Under the pieces are notes generated by a model. It saw only the letters and a program-made list of their open reading frames with translations. It ran no database searches and was not told where the DNA came from. 58,410 nucleotides of DNA, from assembly GCA_024278985.1 (NCBI GenBank), contig JAJRSC010000016.1, forward strand, positions 1-58,410. The letters run 5' to 3'. Below are positions 45,933-55,585 of this stretch, piece after piece; positions within the stretch are counted from its first letter, which is position 1; each line of letters opens with the position of its first letter. A program made the position numbers and the translations under genes. The stretch is from an archaeon (GTDB taxonomy: Archaea > AGJL01 > Methanococci > Methanococcales > Methanocaldococcaceae).

Positions 45933-47447
45933 ATGAAAAAGATTTTAAAGCTTATGTCGATACTTTTAATATTTAGTATTTTATCTACTGTAATAATTTG
46001 TGGTTGTGTAAATGAAAAGAGTAATATTAATACAAATACTGAGACAAAACTATTGGAAAATTCAAAAGTAAATAACGTTCAGTTAAGTTCTAACTCTGAA
46101 AATACTGTAGAGAGTAACAAAAAAGTTAAGGTTAAAAATGTTATCTTATTTATTGGAGATGGTATGGGTATAACTCAGACTTATGTTGCTGAAAGATATA
46201 AGGAAGAAATTGAACATGGACATTTAGTTCTTTTAACAGATTTTAAAACAAGAGGAACTATAACCACATATTCATTAAGTTCAGAAGTTACTGACTCTGC
46301 TGCAGCAGGAACTGCACTTTTATCAGGTTATAAAACTGACAATGGAATGATAAATGTCAGGCCAGATGGTTCAATACCAAGAAAAACATTAGGAGAAATT
46401 GCTAAAGAAAAAGGAAAATCTGTAGGTATTGTAACTACAACAAGAGTTACTCATGCAACTCCTGCATCTGTTTATGCACATATAAAAGATAGAGAGGAAG
46501 AAGACAAAATAGCAGAACAACTCTTAAAATTTGAACCTGATGTAGTTCTTGGTGGGGGACTTGAATATTTTATCCCAAAATCTGAGAAGGGTAGTAAAAG
46601 AAAGGATAATAAAAATCTCATTGAAATGTTTAAGAAGAAAGGATATGTTATTGTTTATAATAAAAAAGAATTAGAAAATGTAAATCCAAATAATACTACT
46701 AAATTATTAGGACTATTTTCAATGTCTCATATGGCTTTTGAAGTAGATAGAGAAAATATTGATAAATATAAAAATCAACCATCTCTTGCTGAGATGACAG
46801 AAAAAGCTTTAGAAATTTTAAGTAAAAATCCAAAAGGATTTTTTTTAATGGTTGAAGGTGGAAGAATAGACCATGCATGTCATGCACATGATCCTAAAGC
46901 TGCAATAATGGACACAATAGCATTTGATAATGCTATTAAAGTAGCTTTAGAGTTCCAGAAGAAACATCCAGATACTTTAATTATTGTAACTGCAGACCAT
47001 GAAACTGGTGGAATGAGTATAGGAAGAGGTACTGAATACTATGCAAATATCTCAGCACTGAAAAATATTGATACAAGTATTGCATTTATGAGCAAAGAAA
47101 TAATGAAAAATCCAAATAGAGATTATGTACTTAATTTAATTAAAAAATATTGGCATACTAACCTTACAGAAAATGAGAAAAAACTTTTATTTGAATATCC
47201 ATTAACTTCAAAAATAAATGATCCAAATATTTTAAATAATTATCCAAATATAAATCATTATGTTTATTGCTGGGCTGGTTTTGCACTATCTAAAATTGAA
47301 AGTGAGAGAGCAAGAATTGGATGGACATCATTTGCACATACTGCAGTTCCAGTTCTTGTATATGCTAAAGGTCCTGGAGAAGAGCTATTTGAAGGCTTTT
47401 ATGACAATACAGATGTTCCAAAGAAAATAGAGAAAATATGGACATAA
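45933..47447 (+). CDS. phoA: Alkaline phosphatase, lipoprotein
   Basis: 504 residues. Signal peptide with lipobox V-I-I-C-G-C, then a Ser/Asn-rich linker to ~65. Alkaline phosphatase fold: V-I-L-F-I-G-D-G-M-G at ~70, active-site V-T-D-S-A-A-A-G-T-A at ~119-128, M-V-E-G-G-R-I-D-H-A-C-H at ~309-320, and T-A-D-H-E-T-G-G-M at ~354-362. Metal ligands (Asp, His, Glu) are all present. Acts outside the cell, releasing phosphate from organic esters. Preceded by 198 bp without genes that hold the palindromic operator; phosphate-starvation control is a reasonable guess. Confidence 0.93.
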   Translation: MKKILKLMSILLIFSILSTVIICGCVNEKSNINTNTETKLLENSKVNNVQLSSNSENTVESNKKVKVKNVILFIGDGMGITQTYVAERYKEEIEHGHLVLLTDFKTRGTITTYSLSSEVTDSAAAGTALLSGYKTDNGMINVRPDGSIPRKTLGEIAKEKGKSVGIVTTTRVTHATPASVYAHIKDREEEDKIAEQLLKFEPDVVLGGGLEYFIPKSEKGSKRKDNKNLIEMFKKKGYVIVYNKKELENVNPNNTTKLLGLFSMSHMAFEVDRENIDKYKNQPSLAEMTEKALEILSKNPKGFFLMVEGGRIDHACHAHDPKAAIMDTIAFDNAIKVALEFQKKHPDTLIIVTADHETGGMSIGRGTEYYANISALKNIDTSIAFMSKEIMKNPNRDYVLNLIKKYWHTNLTENEKKLLFEYPLTSKINDPNILNNYPNINHYVYCWAGFALSKIESERARIGWTSFAHTAVPVLVYAKGPGEELFEGFYDNTDVPKKIEKIWT

Positions 47448-47512
47448 TTCTTTTTATTATTAATTTTTAATTTTATTTTTATTTAATTTTTAATTTTAAC
47501 TAAGGGATAATA

Positions 47513-47710
47513 ATGTTTAAAGTTTTAAAAGTTGATGCAACAAAATTTAAAAAGAATGTTGGAGATATAGTCAAAAAAGGGGAAATTATTGGATATTTAA
47601 AAAATACTCCAGTAGTTACAAATTTTGAGGGTATAATACAGTGTATATATTTTGATGAAGATATGCATAAACTGAATGTTGTTATTTTGATTGATAAGGT
47701 GAAAAAATGA
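47513..47710 (+). CDS. Small biotinyl/lipoyl-like (barrel-sandwich) protein
   Basis: 65 residues. V-G-D-I-V-K-K-G-E-I-I-G at ~17-28 and T-N-F-E-G-I-I-Q-C-I are the strands of a barrel-sandwich hybrid like the half-domain of biotinyl carriers, without a clear lysine hairpin. Its stop overlaps the YibE/F gene start by 4 bases. Conserved partnership suggests an accessory role for that membrane protein; unproven. Confidence 0.65.
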   Translation: MFKVLKVDATKFKKNVGDIVKKGEIIGYLKNTPVVTNFEGIIQCIYFDEDMHKLNVVILIDKVKK

Positions 47711-48786
47711 TTAAAAACAGAAAAATAAAGATTGAACTTGCTTTTTTAATAGTTATCTTTTTTATATCAATTCTTATTATTATTTATTCTCCATTTTATA
47801 AAAATTTTAATAGTTATTCAATAAAAAAGGGTGTAGTTGTTAAAGTTAAGGATAATTTAGATTATAATGGAGTTGTAAAAATTGGATTTGAAGATGTTTG
47901 GGTTAAGATAGGAAATAAAATTATAAAATTTAGTAATGTTTTAAGAGGAAATTGGTTGTTGGATAATTATTTTGAGAAAGGGGATAATGTTGTAATTATC
48001 TATAAAGGAGATACTCCAATTTATTTAACATATGATAGGGTTACTTACTTATATGCATATATTTTATTATTTTTAGGATTGATTTTATTTATTGGTAGGC
48101 TTAATGGAATTAAAACTATACTGTCTCTTCTATTTACAATAGTAATGATATTTTATGTTCTTTTGCCTTTAATAGTAAATGGATATCCTCCAATCCCATT
48201 AACAATAGTTGTGGTTGGAATTATTATAATAGTATGTTATTTCGTTTTGTGTGGTTTTAATAAAAAAGCGATTTCATCATCGATAAGTACAATTTTAGGG
48301 GTTTCTATTGCTGGATTGTTGGGATATATAGGAATAAAATTGATGAAACCTCCACCAGGAGGATTCTCTGAATTCATTCAGATGATACTTTTTTCAGGAC
48401 ATTTTCTTGATTTTTATGGAATTTTAATTTCTACCATAGTTTTAGCATCTTTAGGTGCAATAATGGACGTATCAATAGATATATCCTCTGGACTATATGA
48501 ACTAAAGAGACATAAGCCAGATATTACATTTAGTGAGTTATTTGAAAGTGGAATGAATATTGGTAAAGATATAATGGGAACTATGGCAAACACTTTAATA
48601 TTGGTTTATGTTGGGTCTTTAATAGCTCCAATACTGTATTTTATGATTAAAGGAACATCAATTTATGTGATATTAAGCTATAACTTTATTGCTTACGAAA
48701 TATTAGCAAGTTTGTGTGGAAGTGTTGGAATTGTTATGACTATTCTATTATCTGCATTAATATCTTCCTATATATATAGTGTATAA
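47707..48786 (+). CDS. YibE/F family membrane protein
   Basis: 359 residues, about eight membrane helices. An N-terminal outside domain follows TM1 (V-V-V-K-V-K-D-N-L; G-D-N-V-V-I-I-Y). The family signature A-S-L-G-A-I-M-D-V-S-I-D-I-S-S-G lies at ~255-270, then G-M-N-I-G-K-D-I-M-G-T-M-A-N-T-L-I-L-V-Y. Family PF07907; transport is presumed but no substrate is known. ATGA-type coupling with the preceding small protein. Confidence 0.85.
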   Translation: MIKNRKIKIELAFLIVIFFISILIIIYSPFYKNFNSYSIKKGVVVKVKDNLDYNGVVKIGFEDVWVKIGNKIIKFSNVLRGNWLLDNYFEKGDNVVIIYKGDTPIYLTYDRVTYLYAYILLFLGLILFIGRLNGIKTILSLLFTIVMIFYVLLPLIVNGYPPIPLTIVVVGIIIIVCYFVLCGFNKKAISSSISTILGVSIAGLLGYIGIKLMKPPPGGFSEFIQMILFSGHFLDFYGILISTIVLASLGAIMDVSIDISSGLYELKRHKPDITFSELFESGMNIGKDIMGTMANTLILVYVGSLIAPILYFMIKGTSIYVILSYNFIAYEILASLCGSVGIVMTILLSALISSYIYSV

Positions 48787-48799
48787 AAATAGAGTGTAA

Positions 48800-49080
48800 T
48801 TACGATAAACTATTCTTTATTAATTCTTTACTACACTTTTTAACTACTTCATAAAATGATATTTCATTTTTGTAGCTTAAATATTCGATACAATTACAAT
48901 TAAATAACATCCCCACTAACCTAATAAATCGGATATTACTCTTTTCTGATGATAAATAGTTTCCCTCAACTTTTAAAATCGATTTATCCCTTTTATGCTT
49001 TTTCTCTATCTTATATCTTTTTAGATATTAATATTCTCAGCTTTCTTTTTATAGTTTGTCGAGACTAAATATTTAATTTC
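48800..49080 (-). pseudogene. Decayed transposase, C-terminal remnant
   Basis: Minus-strand frames 49080-49021 (E-I-K-Y-L-V-S-T-N-Y-K-K-K-A-E-N-I-N) and 49027-48800 (Y-L-K-R-Y-K-I-E-K-K-H-K-R-D-K-S ... R-F-I-R-L-V-G-M-L-F-N) follow each other with a frame break. The order 'LVST ... A-E ... KRYKIE' is the typical end of IS4-like DDE transposases, where the final Glu of the triad lies in a Y-x-x-R-W-x-I-E segment. No start, no intact N-terminus. The 22-bp stretch at its upstream edge recurs at 14661-14684. Confidence 0.45.
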
Positions 49081-49099
49081 AATTCACACTATCAGTATT

Positions 49100-49446
49100 T
49101 TTATTTTTAGTTTAGAGGAATTTAATCGATTATTTTTTAATTTTAAGGATTTTTATCAATTTTCTAAGGGTCGCGTATTTTAATTATTTTAAGTATTTGG
49201 ATGTAGTGAATTATCGAGATTTTTAAAAGATTTTTGACAATTATTTTTAAATTAAAATTTCTCCAATAAACAAAACGTATTTTCAAAATTAAAAAGTTTT
49301 TAGATTAAAAAATCAAAAAAGAAAGATAAATTAAAAATTTCAAAGGTTTATAAATAAAAACTATTACCTACCCCCTGACAAATTACATAATAGAAAAAGT
49401 TATATATTAGAAGAGATATTATACTAAATACGTAAAATTGCCCCTT
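49100..49446 (+). promoter_or_regulatory. CRISPR leader region
   Basis: About 340 AT-rich bases without a reading frame directly before the first repeat. A TATA-like AAAAAGTTATATATT at 49395-49409 is well placed to start crRNA transcription into the array. Orientation is taken from the repeat end TATGAAAAC, comparable to the 3' end of the M. jannaschii repeat. Confidence 0.6.
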
Positions 49447-50286
49447 GTTAAAATCAGACCGTTGCGGTATGAAAACCAATTTGATGGAAAATATATTAAA
49501 ACATTATCTACAAGTTAAAATCAGACCGTTGCGGTATGAAAACTTCACTTGGTTGTGCATGGTTGTTACACTAGTTCACGTTAAAATCAGACCGTTGCGG
49601 TATGAAAACGCATGAAAGTCAAGAAGTAAAGAATATTATATTAGAAAGTTAAAATCAGACCGTTGCGGTATGAAAACCTCATCATACAAAATTGATTCAA
49701 CATTTAATGTCATGTTAAAATCAGACCGTTGCGGTATGAAAACCCAGACTTCGTTTTGACGGCATTGACATTAACTTCGCCGTTAAAATCAGACCGTTGC
49801 GGTATGAAAACAATGGGTTTGTATATTATCTTGAAAATAATTGTATAAGTTAAAATCAGACCGTTGCGGTATGAAAACTCATTTATGATAAAATATAGTA
49901 CAAAATTTTAAAAAGTTAAAATCAGACCGTTGCGGTATGAAAACTGGTAAAACAAATAGGGATTAAACCAATTTACATTTATGTTAAAATCAGACCGTTG
50001 CGGTATGAAAACGTTTTATCAAATTTGAGATCTTTGATTTTTTCTATGTGTTAAAATCAGACCGTTGCGGTATGAAAACTTGTTTGAACAACAAATAAAT
50101 AATTATCTCGCACATTCTCGTGTTAAAATCAGACCGTTGCGGTATGAAAACCTACTGTTTTTTATTTGTGACATTTTTTTGCACAAAAGTTAAAATCAGA
50201 CCGTTGCGGTATGAAAACCTATACATTAAGAAAGGAAGGGTTCTTACCCCTACAATGTTAAAATCAGACCGTTGCGGTATGAAAAC
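49447..50286 (+). CRISPR. CRISPR array, 13 repeats and 12 spacers
   Basis: Repeat of 30 bases, beginning GTTAAAATCAGACCG and ending TTGCGGTATGAAAAC, without a visible mismatch in any copy, at 49447, 49514, 49580, 49648, 49714, 49782, 49849, 49915, 49983, 50050, 50122, 50189 and 50257. Spacers are 36-38 bases, except one of 42 (50080-50121). The repeat resembles that of M. jannaschii. No cas genes occur in the window; a Csx1-like gene is about 7 kb to the right. Even the last repeat is unaltered, so the array may be young or recently trimmed. Confidence 0.98.
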
Positions 50287-50354
50287 TTATTTCATAATTC
50301 AACCTACTATATAAATGGATATCTTTATTTTCTTTAACCAAGTTAGTTTAAATC

Positions 50355-50382
50355 GTTAGTTCATTAAAACAGGGATGGAAAC
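50355..50382 (+). repeat. Solitary CRISPR-repeat-like sequence of a different type
   Basis: GTTAGTTCATTAAAAC then AGGGATGGAAAC. The end GGATGGAAAC is typical of archaeal CRISPR repeats (GTTTCCATCC on the other strand) but the rest differs from the 13-repeat array 70 bases to the left. Single copy, no spacer neighbours. The rest of the gap 50287-50394 shows nothing else. Confidence 0.35.
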
Positions 50383-50394
50383 AAATTAATAGTT

Positions 50395-50933
50395 TTATAA
50401 ACTTAAAAATTTCTCAGCAAGTTGGATATGTTCTTTGCTACCTACTTTTTTTATAGTTTTATATATTTCAAACATTTTATTTTTTACATCTAATAAGTGT
50501 TTCTTGAATATAAAATAGCCATTTCGACAATTAAACCATCAGCTCTACAATATGGTTTTATATCCTTATTAAAATCTATTTTATGAATTTTTTCTCCCTC
50601 TATAATCATTAATTTAGTTTCCCCAATATCATCCTTTTTGGTTATTATCTTTCTTCTTACAACTTTATAAAATATTGTGTAGTATCCTTCAATATAGGGG
50701 ATATTTTTAAAAAATTTATAATTATCTTCATCAGTTATAACTGCTTCAGCTATTTTTAGTGGTTCAACAACATTAACAGAAAAATAGTTTTCTTTTAAAA
50801 GGTTATCATATGTATGGGAGCCAAAAAATAAATGTAATCTAACATTATTATCTTTGTTATCTTTAAGATATATTCCAATAGGTGCCTTATTTGGTCTTTT
50901 TCCATTTGTACATACAACTACCTCATAAATCAT
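50395..50933 (-). pseudogene. DUF447 protein, C-terminus frameshifted
   Basis: As written 147 residues from ATG 50933, ending at 50490. Flavin-reductase-like split barrel: V-V-V-C-T-N-G-K-R-P-N-K-A-P-I-G near the start, Y-F-S-V-N-V-V-E-P and C-R-A-D-G-L-I-V-E-M-A. Family members continue with a helical tail. Adding one A at the TTT run 50500-50502 (plus strand) extends the frame through K-H-L-L-D-V-K-N-K-M-F-E-I-Y-K-T and K-V-G-S-K-E-H to a stop at 50395 (about 178 residues), the usual family length. Start overlaps the methyltransferase stop. Confidence 0.75.
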
Positions 50934-51702
50934 ATATTTTAACACTCTCTAAATCTCCACCCCTTATATATGATAATTTAAAACTAACTTCTCCTATTTT
51001 TCCCTCTCTATTAAGGGGAATAACTAAGGGAGGATTTAACATTCTTAAAGGTCCTGAAATATGATTGCTATCTAATATTGTATATGTTCTTATTTTAACT
51101 CCTAAGTTTTTTGTTTCTTTCTTACAAAATAAAGAGATATTATAACTTACTTTTAACTTATTAATCTTATAAAAATTAACTTCCTCATATATTTTTTCAT
51201 TAGATAGTTCTTTACTTTTATCTTCTTCATCATAATATATATGATTAAGGTCACACTCAACTAATTGAACAGTTGAAATAACCTTTTCAGGAATTATTTT
51301 TCCATTATCTTTTAGGAGTTTTCTTTTATGAATTGAATTTATAACCCTAACCTGAGGCTCAGTTATTAAGGCAGTGTCTAAGAGTTCAGCAATTATTATA
51401 TCTGCCTTTTCTTTAAATCTATAATATTCTGCATCTCCTTCAATAACTTCAATATTATCAAAACCATTAATTTTTATATTCTCTAAAGCATATTCATATG
51501 TAAAACTATCTAACTCAATGGCATAAACTTTCTTTGCAATCCTTGCAGCAAACATTGCCAATATTCCACTACCTGTTCCTAAGTCATAAACTATATCATT
51601 CTCTTTAACATTATTCTCAATAGCACTTTTAAATATAGCCAACCTTTCATAATCTGTAAGCATAGATAAATGCCACTGTGGTGCATTAAGTTTGATTATC
51701 AT
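50923..51702 (-). CDS. SAM-dependent methyltransferase, PRMT-like
   Basis: 259 residues. W-H-L-S-M-L-T-D-Y-E-R at ~10, V-Y-D-L-G-T-G-S-G-I-L-A (SAM motif I) at ~38-49, A-I-E-L-D at ~60, and I-I-I-A-E-L-L-D-T at ~101-109, which equals the double-E-like loop of protein arginine methyltransferases. The C-terminal beta domain also fits that group. Target in archaea unknown. Overlaps the DUF447 gene; divergent from moeA across 19 bp. Confidence 0.8.
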   Translation of the reverse strand: MIIKLNAPQWHLSMLTDYERLAIFKSAIENNVKENDIVYDLGTGSGILAMFAARIAKKVYAIELDSFTYEYALENIKINGFDNIEVIEGDAEYYRFKEKADIIIAELLDTALITEPQVRVINSIHKRKLLKDNGKIIPEKVISTVQLVECDLNHIYYDEEDKSKELSNEKIYEEVNFYKINKLKVSYNISLFCKKETKNLGVKIRTYTILDSNHISGPLRMLNPPLVIPLNREGKIGEVSFKLSYIRGGDLESVKIYDL

Positions 51703-51721
51703 GTTAATCAGGTGATATATT

Positions 51722-52873
51722 TTGTTTAAAACATTAACTAATTTTGAAAAAGCTAAGGAATTAGTTTATAATACATTGAAGAAGTATATTAAAGTTGAGG
51801 AAGTTGATTTATTGGAAGGTTATAATAAAATATTAGCTGAAAATATTTTTTCCCCTATTCCCTTGCCTTACTTCAATAGAGCAGCAATGGATGGGTATGC
51901 AGTTAGAGCAGAAGATACTTATGGAGCATCCCCTACAAATCCAATAATATTAAACTTAGTTGATAAAAATTTTATATCAGAAAATGAAGCAAAAAAAATA
52001 AATACTGGAGAAATGCTACCAGAAGGGGCAAATGCTGTAGTAATGAAAGAATTCTGTCAAGAATTTGAGGATTTTGTAGAAGTTTATAAAACTGTTCATC
52101 CTAATGAAAATGTTTCTAAGATTGGAGAAGATGTAAAAAAAGGAGAGCTTATATTAAAAAAAGGAGAAAAAATAAATAGCTTTCATCTTTCTATTCTTTC
52201 ATCCTTAAATATTCCCAAAATTAAAGTCTATAATATAACTGTTGGAGTTATATCAACAGGTGATGAATTGGTTGAACTTGGAGATAAATTAGAAAATGGA
52301 AAAATTGTTAATTCAAATTATTACCTACTTTATGGGTTAATAAAGAGTTTAGGTTTTGATGTAAACTATGATGGGATTGTAGGAGATGATGAAAAAAAAA
52401 TAAAAGAAACTATAAAAAAGGCAGTTAAAGAAGTTGATATTTTAATAACTACTGGTGGAACATCTGTAGGAGAAAGAGACTATACTGTTAAAGCAGTTAA
52501 AGATTTAGGAGAAATTATATTCCATGGAATAAATATTCGCCCTGGAAAACCATTTGCCTTTGGTTTAATAGAGAAACCAGTTTTTTTATTATCTGGCTAT
52601 CCTGTTGCTTCTGCTGTTCAGTTTGAACTTTTTATATATAGATTTTTTACTAAAAGAAAAACCATTTATTTACCACTAAAAAGGTCAATAGCTTCAGAGA
52701 TTGGTAGAGTAGATTTTGTTAGAGTTAAAATAGATAAAAATAGGGTTGAACCTGTTAGAATAACAGGAAGTGGTGTTATAACCTCTTTAATAAAAAGTGA
52801 TGGATATATATTAATTAATGAAAATGTAGAAGGTTATGAAAAGGATGATTTAGTTAAAGTTTATTTATTTTAA
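51722..52873 (+). CDS. moeA: Molybdopterin molybdenumtransferase
   Basis: 383 residues. TTG start after AGGTGATATATT. MoeA inserts Mo (or W) into adenylylated molybdopterin, here for formylmethanofuran or formate dehydrogenases. Key blocks: F-N-R-A-A-M-D-G-Y-A-V at ~51, N-T-G-E-M-L-P-E-G-A-N-A-V at ~93, S-T-G-D-E-L at ~177, T-T-G-G-T-S-V-G at ~241 and R-P-G-K-P-F-A-F-G at ~271. Slightly short, lacking the C-terminal extension of bacterial MoeA domain IV insertions. Confidence 0.93.
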   Translation: MFKTLTNFEKAKELVYNTLKKYIKVEEVDLLEGYNKILAENIFSPIPLPYFNRAAMDGYAVRAEDTYGASPTNPIILNLVDKNFISENEAKKINTGEMLPEGANAVVMKEFCQEFEDFVEVYKTVHPNENVSKIGEDVKKGELILKKGEKINSFHLSILSSLNIPKIKVYNITVGVISTGDELVELGDKLENGKIVNSNYYLLYGLIKSLGFDVNYDGIVGDDEKKIKETIKKAVKEVDILITTGGTSVGERDYTVKAVKDLGEIIFHGINIRPGKPFAFGLIEKPVFLLSGYPVASAVQFELFIYRFFTKRKTIYLPLKRSIASEIGRVDFVRVKIDKNRVEPVRITGSGVITSLIKSDGYILINENVEGYEKDDLVKVYLF

Positions 52874-52895
52874 AAATTGTTGAGAGGATTAATTT

Positions 52896-53996
52896 ATGTA
52901 TGATTATGCAATAGTTGGTTCTGGTGTTGGAGGGGCAACAGTAGCCAAAGAGTTAAAAGAGCAAAATAAAAATGTTATTGTGTTAGAAAAAGATAGTAAA
53001 GCAAGATATGTTATAGAAGGGTATAATGTAGAGGTTAATTATGCCGTTGGATTAGGTGGTTCTGCTGTCTTTTCAGTGGGAAATGCTGTTAAACTAAAAA
53101 TAAAAGGTTATTCTATTGATAAAGATATCTATAAAGAAATATGGGAAGAATTGAATATAACTATCCCAGAAGATAATTTTTTAAAAGATATTGATAAATA
53201 TTTTTTAGATTTTGGATTTGAAAAAATGCCTAAGTTCATAGATTTTAATAGATGTGATAAATGTGGAAAATGTGCAAGATTTTTATGTAAAGCTAAATGG
53301 TCTCCAATAGATTTTTTAAAAGATATTAATACTATAACAAATTTTCCAGTAAAAAAAATAGAAAAAGATTCTAATGGTTATTTTGTTATTCATAGTGATA
53401 ATAAAAAAATTAAGGCTAAAAATGTTGTTTTATCTGCTGGAGCAATAAATACAGCAAGGTTATTAATGGATAAAGATGAAAGAGTTGGAGAGAAGTTTTT
53501 TGTAGATACCTTTATAACTGTTGGAGGAATTTTAAAAGATAGCTATCTTAATAAAGATGTCCAAATGTTAGTTTATAAAGATTATGATAACTTTATATTA
53601 TCAACTCATTACTCTTCACTTTTGTACAATGAGATTAAAAAATATAATAAAGATGTTAGAGAGAAGGATATAGTTGGATTAATGATAAAAATTAAAGATG
53701 AAAATGTTGGAAAAGTTTTGAAAAATAAAATTATTAAAGATGTTACTAAAAAAGATTTTAAACTCTTAGCAAGAGGGATAGTAAAAGCCACTAAATATTT
53801 ATATAAATTAGGTGTTGAAGAGATTTACTCTACATATCCAAGAGGCTCTCATCCCTCTGGAACATTAAGTTTTGTTAATGATTTTCAAATAGATGATATT
53901 TATATTTGTGATAGTTCTTTATTTAAAGAACCTTTAGGAAAACCACCAATAGTTTCAATTATTGCATTAGCAAAAAAATTTGTTAGAGAGTTATAA
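52896..53996 (+). CDS. GMC-like FAD oxidoreductase with cysteine cluster
   Basis: 366 residues. FAD-binding [14 protein letters not shown] at ~4-17; G-L-G-G-S-A-V-F at ~51; internal [12 protein letters not shown] (CX2CX2CX4C) at ~122-133 suggesting an Fe-S site; L-S-A-G-A-I-N-T-A at ~181; and C-terminal H-P-S-G-T-L-S-F typical of GMC-type enzymes. Shorter than bacterial GMC proteins (about 500). Substrate unknown. 22 bp after moeA and 11 bp before lysS. Confidence 0.75.
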   Translation: MYDYAIVGSGVGGATVAKELKEQNKNVIVLEKDSKARYVIEGYNVEVNYAVGLGGSAVFSVGNAVKLKIKGYSIDKDIYKEIWEELNITIPEDNFLKDIDKYFLDFGFEKMPKFIDFNRCDKCGKCARFLCKAKWSPIDFLKDINTITNFPVKKIEKDSNGYFVIHSDNKKIKAKNVVLSAGAINTARLLMDKDERVGEKFFVDTFITVGGILKDSYLNKDVQMLVYKDYDNFILSTHYSSLLYNEIKKYNKDVREKDIVGLMIKIKDENVGKVLKNKIIKDVTKKDFKLLARGIVKATKYLYKLGVEEIYSTYPRGSHPSGTLSFVNDFQIDDIYICDSSLFKEPLGKPPIVSIIALAKKFVREL

Positions 53997-54007
53997 AAGG
54001 TGAAAAT

Positions 54008-55585
54008 TTGTATTGGGCTGATGTAGTTGTAAATAAGTTAATTAAAAATAGAAAAGAAGAGCAATATACAATAGCCACAGGAATAACTCCATCTGGACAT
54101 ATCCATATAGGAAATGCAAGAGAAACATTAACAGCAGATGCTATATATAAGACACTTAAAGAAAGAGGAATAGATGCAAAACTAATATTTATAGCTGACA
54201 CTTTTGATCCCTTAAGAAAGAGATATCCTTTTTTACCTGAGGAATATGAAGAATATGTTTCTCTACCAATAAGTGAAATTCCATGTCCAGAAGGTTGTTG
54301 TAAAAATTATGCTGAGCATTTTTTAAATCCCTATTTGGAAAGTTTGGATGATTTAGGAATAGAGATTGATGTTTATAAAGCAGATTAATTATATAAAAAT
54401 GGAGTTTATGATGAAAAAATAAAAATTGCTTTAGAAAATAGAGATAAAATAAGAGAAATATTAAATAAATTTAGAAAAGAACCTCTACCAGAGGATTGGT
54501 ATCCTTTAAATGTTGTTTGTGAAAATTGTAAGAGTTTAAAAACAAAGGTTTATGATTACAATAATGAGAAAGTTAAATATAAATGTGAAAAATGTGGCTA
54601 TGAAGGGGAAACAAAACCTTTTAAAGGTAAAGCTAAACTTCCATGGAGAGTAGATTGGCCTGCAAGATGGAGTATTTTTAATGTCTCTTTGGAACCTATG
54701 GGAAAAGACCATGCTGCTGCTGGAGGAAGTTATGACACTGGAAAGTTAATAGCCAAAGAAGTTTTTAACTATGAACCACCATTTAAAGTAGTATATGAAT
54801 GGATTCAGTTAAAAATTGGAGATAAAGCTGTTCCAATGTCAAGTTCTAAGGGGGTAGTATTTGCAGTTAAGGATTGGACAGATATAGCTCATCCTGAAAT
54901 ATTAAGATTTTTAATATTAAGAAGTAAGCCATCTAAGCATATTGATTTTGATTTAAAAAAGATTCCTGACTTAGTTGATGAATATGATAGATTAGAGGCA
55001 TTTTATTTTGATAATAAGGATAAGGAGTTAGATGAAGAAGGTAAAGAAAAAATAAGAATTTATGAAATATCCACTCCTAAAATTCCAGATAAAAAGCCAT
55101 TTGTTATTCCATATAGATTTTGCTCAATAATTGGACAATTAGCATATAAAAATAATGATATTGATATGAATAAAGTTTTTGAAATTTTAAAAAGAAACAA
55201 CTATAACATTGAAGAGATAGATGATTTTAGCTTAAGAAAGTTAAAAGATAGGTTAATAATGGCCAGAAATTGGGCATTAAAATATGGAGAAAAATTAATA
55301 ATAATTGATGAAGAAGAGGCTAAAAGACAATATAAAGAGTTAAGTGATAAACAGAAAGAATTTTTAAAAGAACTTTATAAAGGTTTAAAAGAGGTTAATT
55401 TTGATGCTTTAACTATTCATGAGTTAATATATGATGTAGCTAAAAAAATTGGATTATCTCCAAGAGATGCATTTCAGGCATGTTATTTAATTTTGTTAGG
55501 TAAAAAATATGGTCCAAGATTAGGAGCATTTTTGGCATCATTAGGAAAAGAATTTGTATTAAAGAGATTTGGTGAATTAGAATGA
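54008..55585 (+). pseudogene. lysS: Class I lysyl-tRNA synthetase interrupted by in-frame TAA
   Basis: Full-length class I LysRS of 526 codons, starting at TTG after GGTGAAAA. HIGH-like [10 protein letters not shown] at ~28-37 and KMSKS-like P-M-S-S-S-K-G at ~276-282; zinc-ribbon C-E-N-C ... C-E-K-C at ~175-200. Codon 127 (54386-54388) is TAA, while the frame continues without shift as L-Y-K-N-G-V-Y-D-E. Homologues have Glu in the A-D/T-E-L-Y context, so GAA to TAA is the simplest change. No start codon context supports restart before 54689. Because this enzyme is normally essential, an error, readthrough or a second LysRS elsewhere are the choices. Confidence 0.9.

Noticed and set aside
50120-50314. 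Small open frame of 64 codons inside the CRISPR array
   Set aside because: It is made of repeats and spacers; its repeated peptide segments are just the translated CRISPR repeat.
54386-54388. Recoding of TAA as an amino acid in lysS
   Set aside because: Pyrrolysine uses UAG and selenocysteine uses UGA; no archaeal UAA recoding is known, and nearly all other genes here stop normally at TAA.
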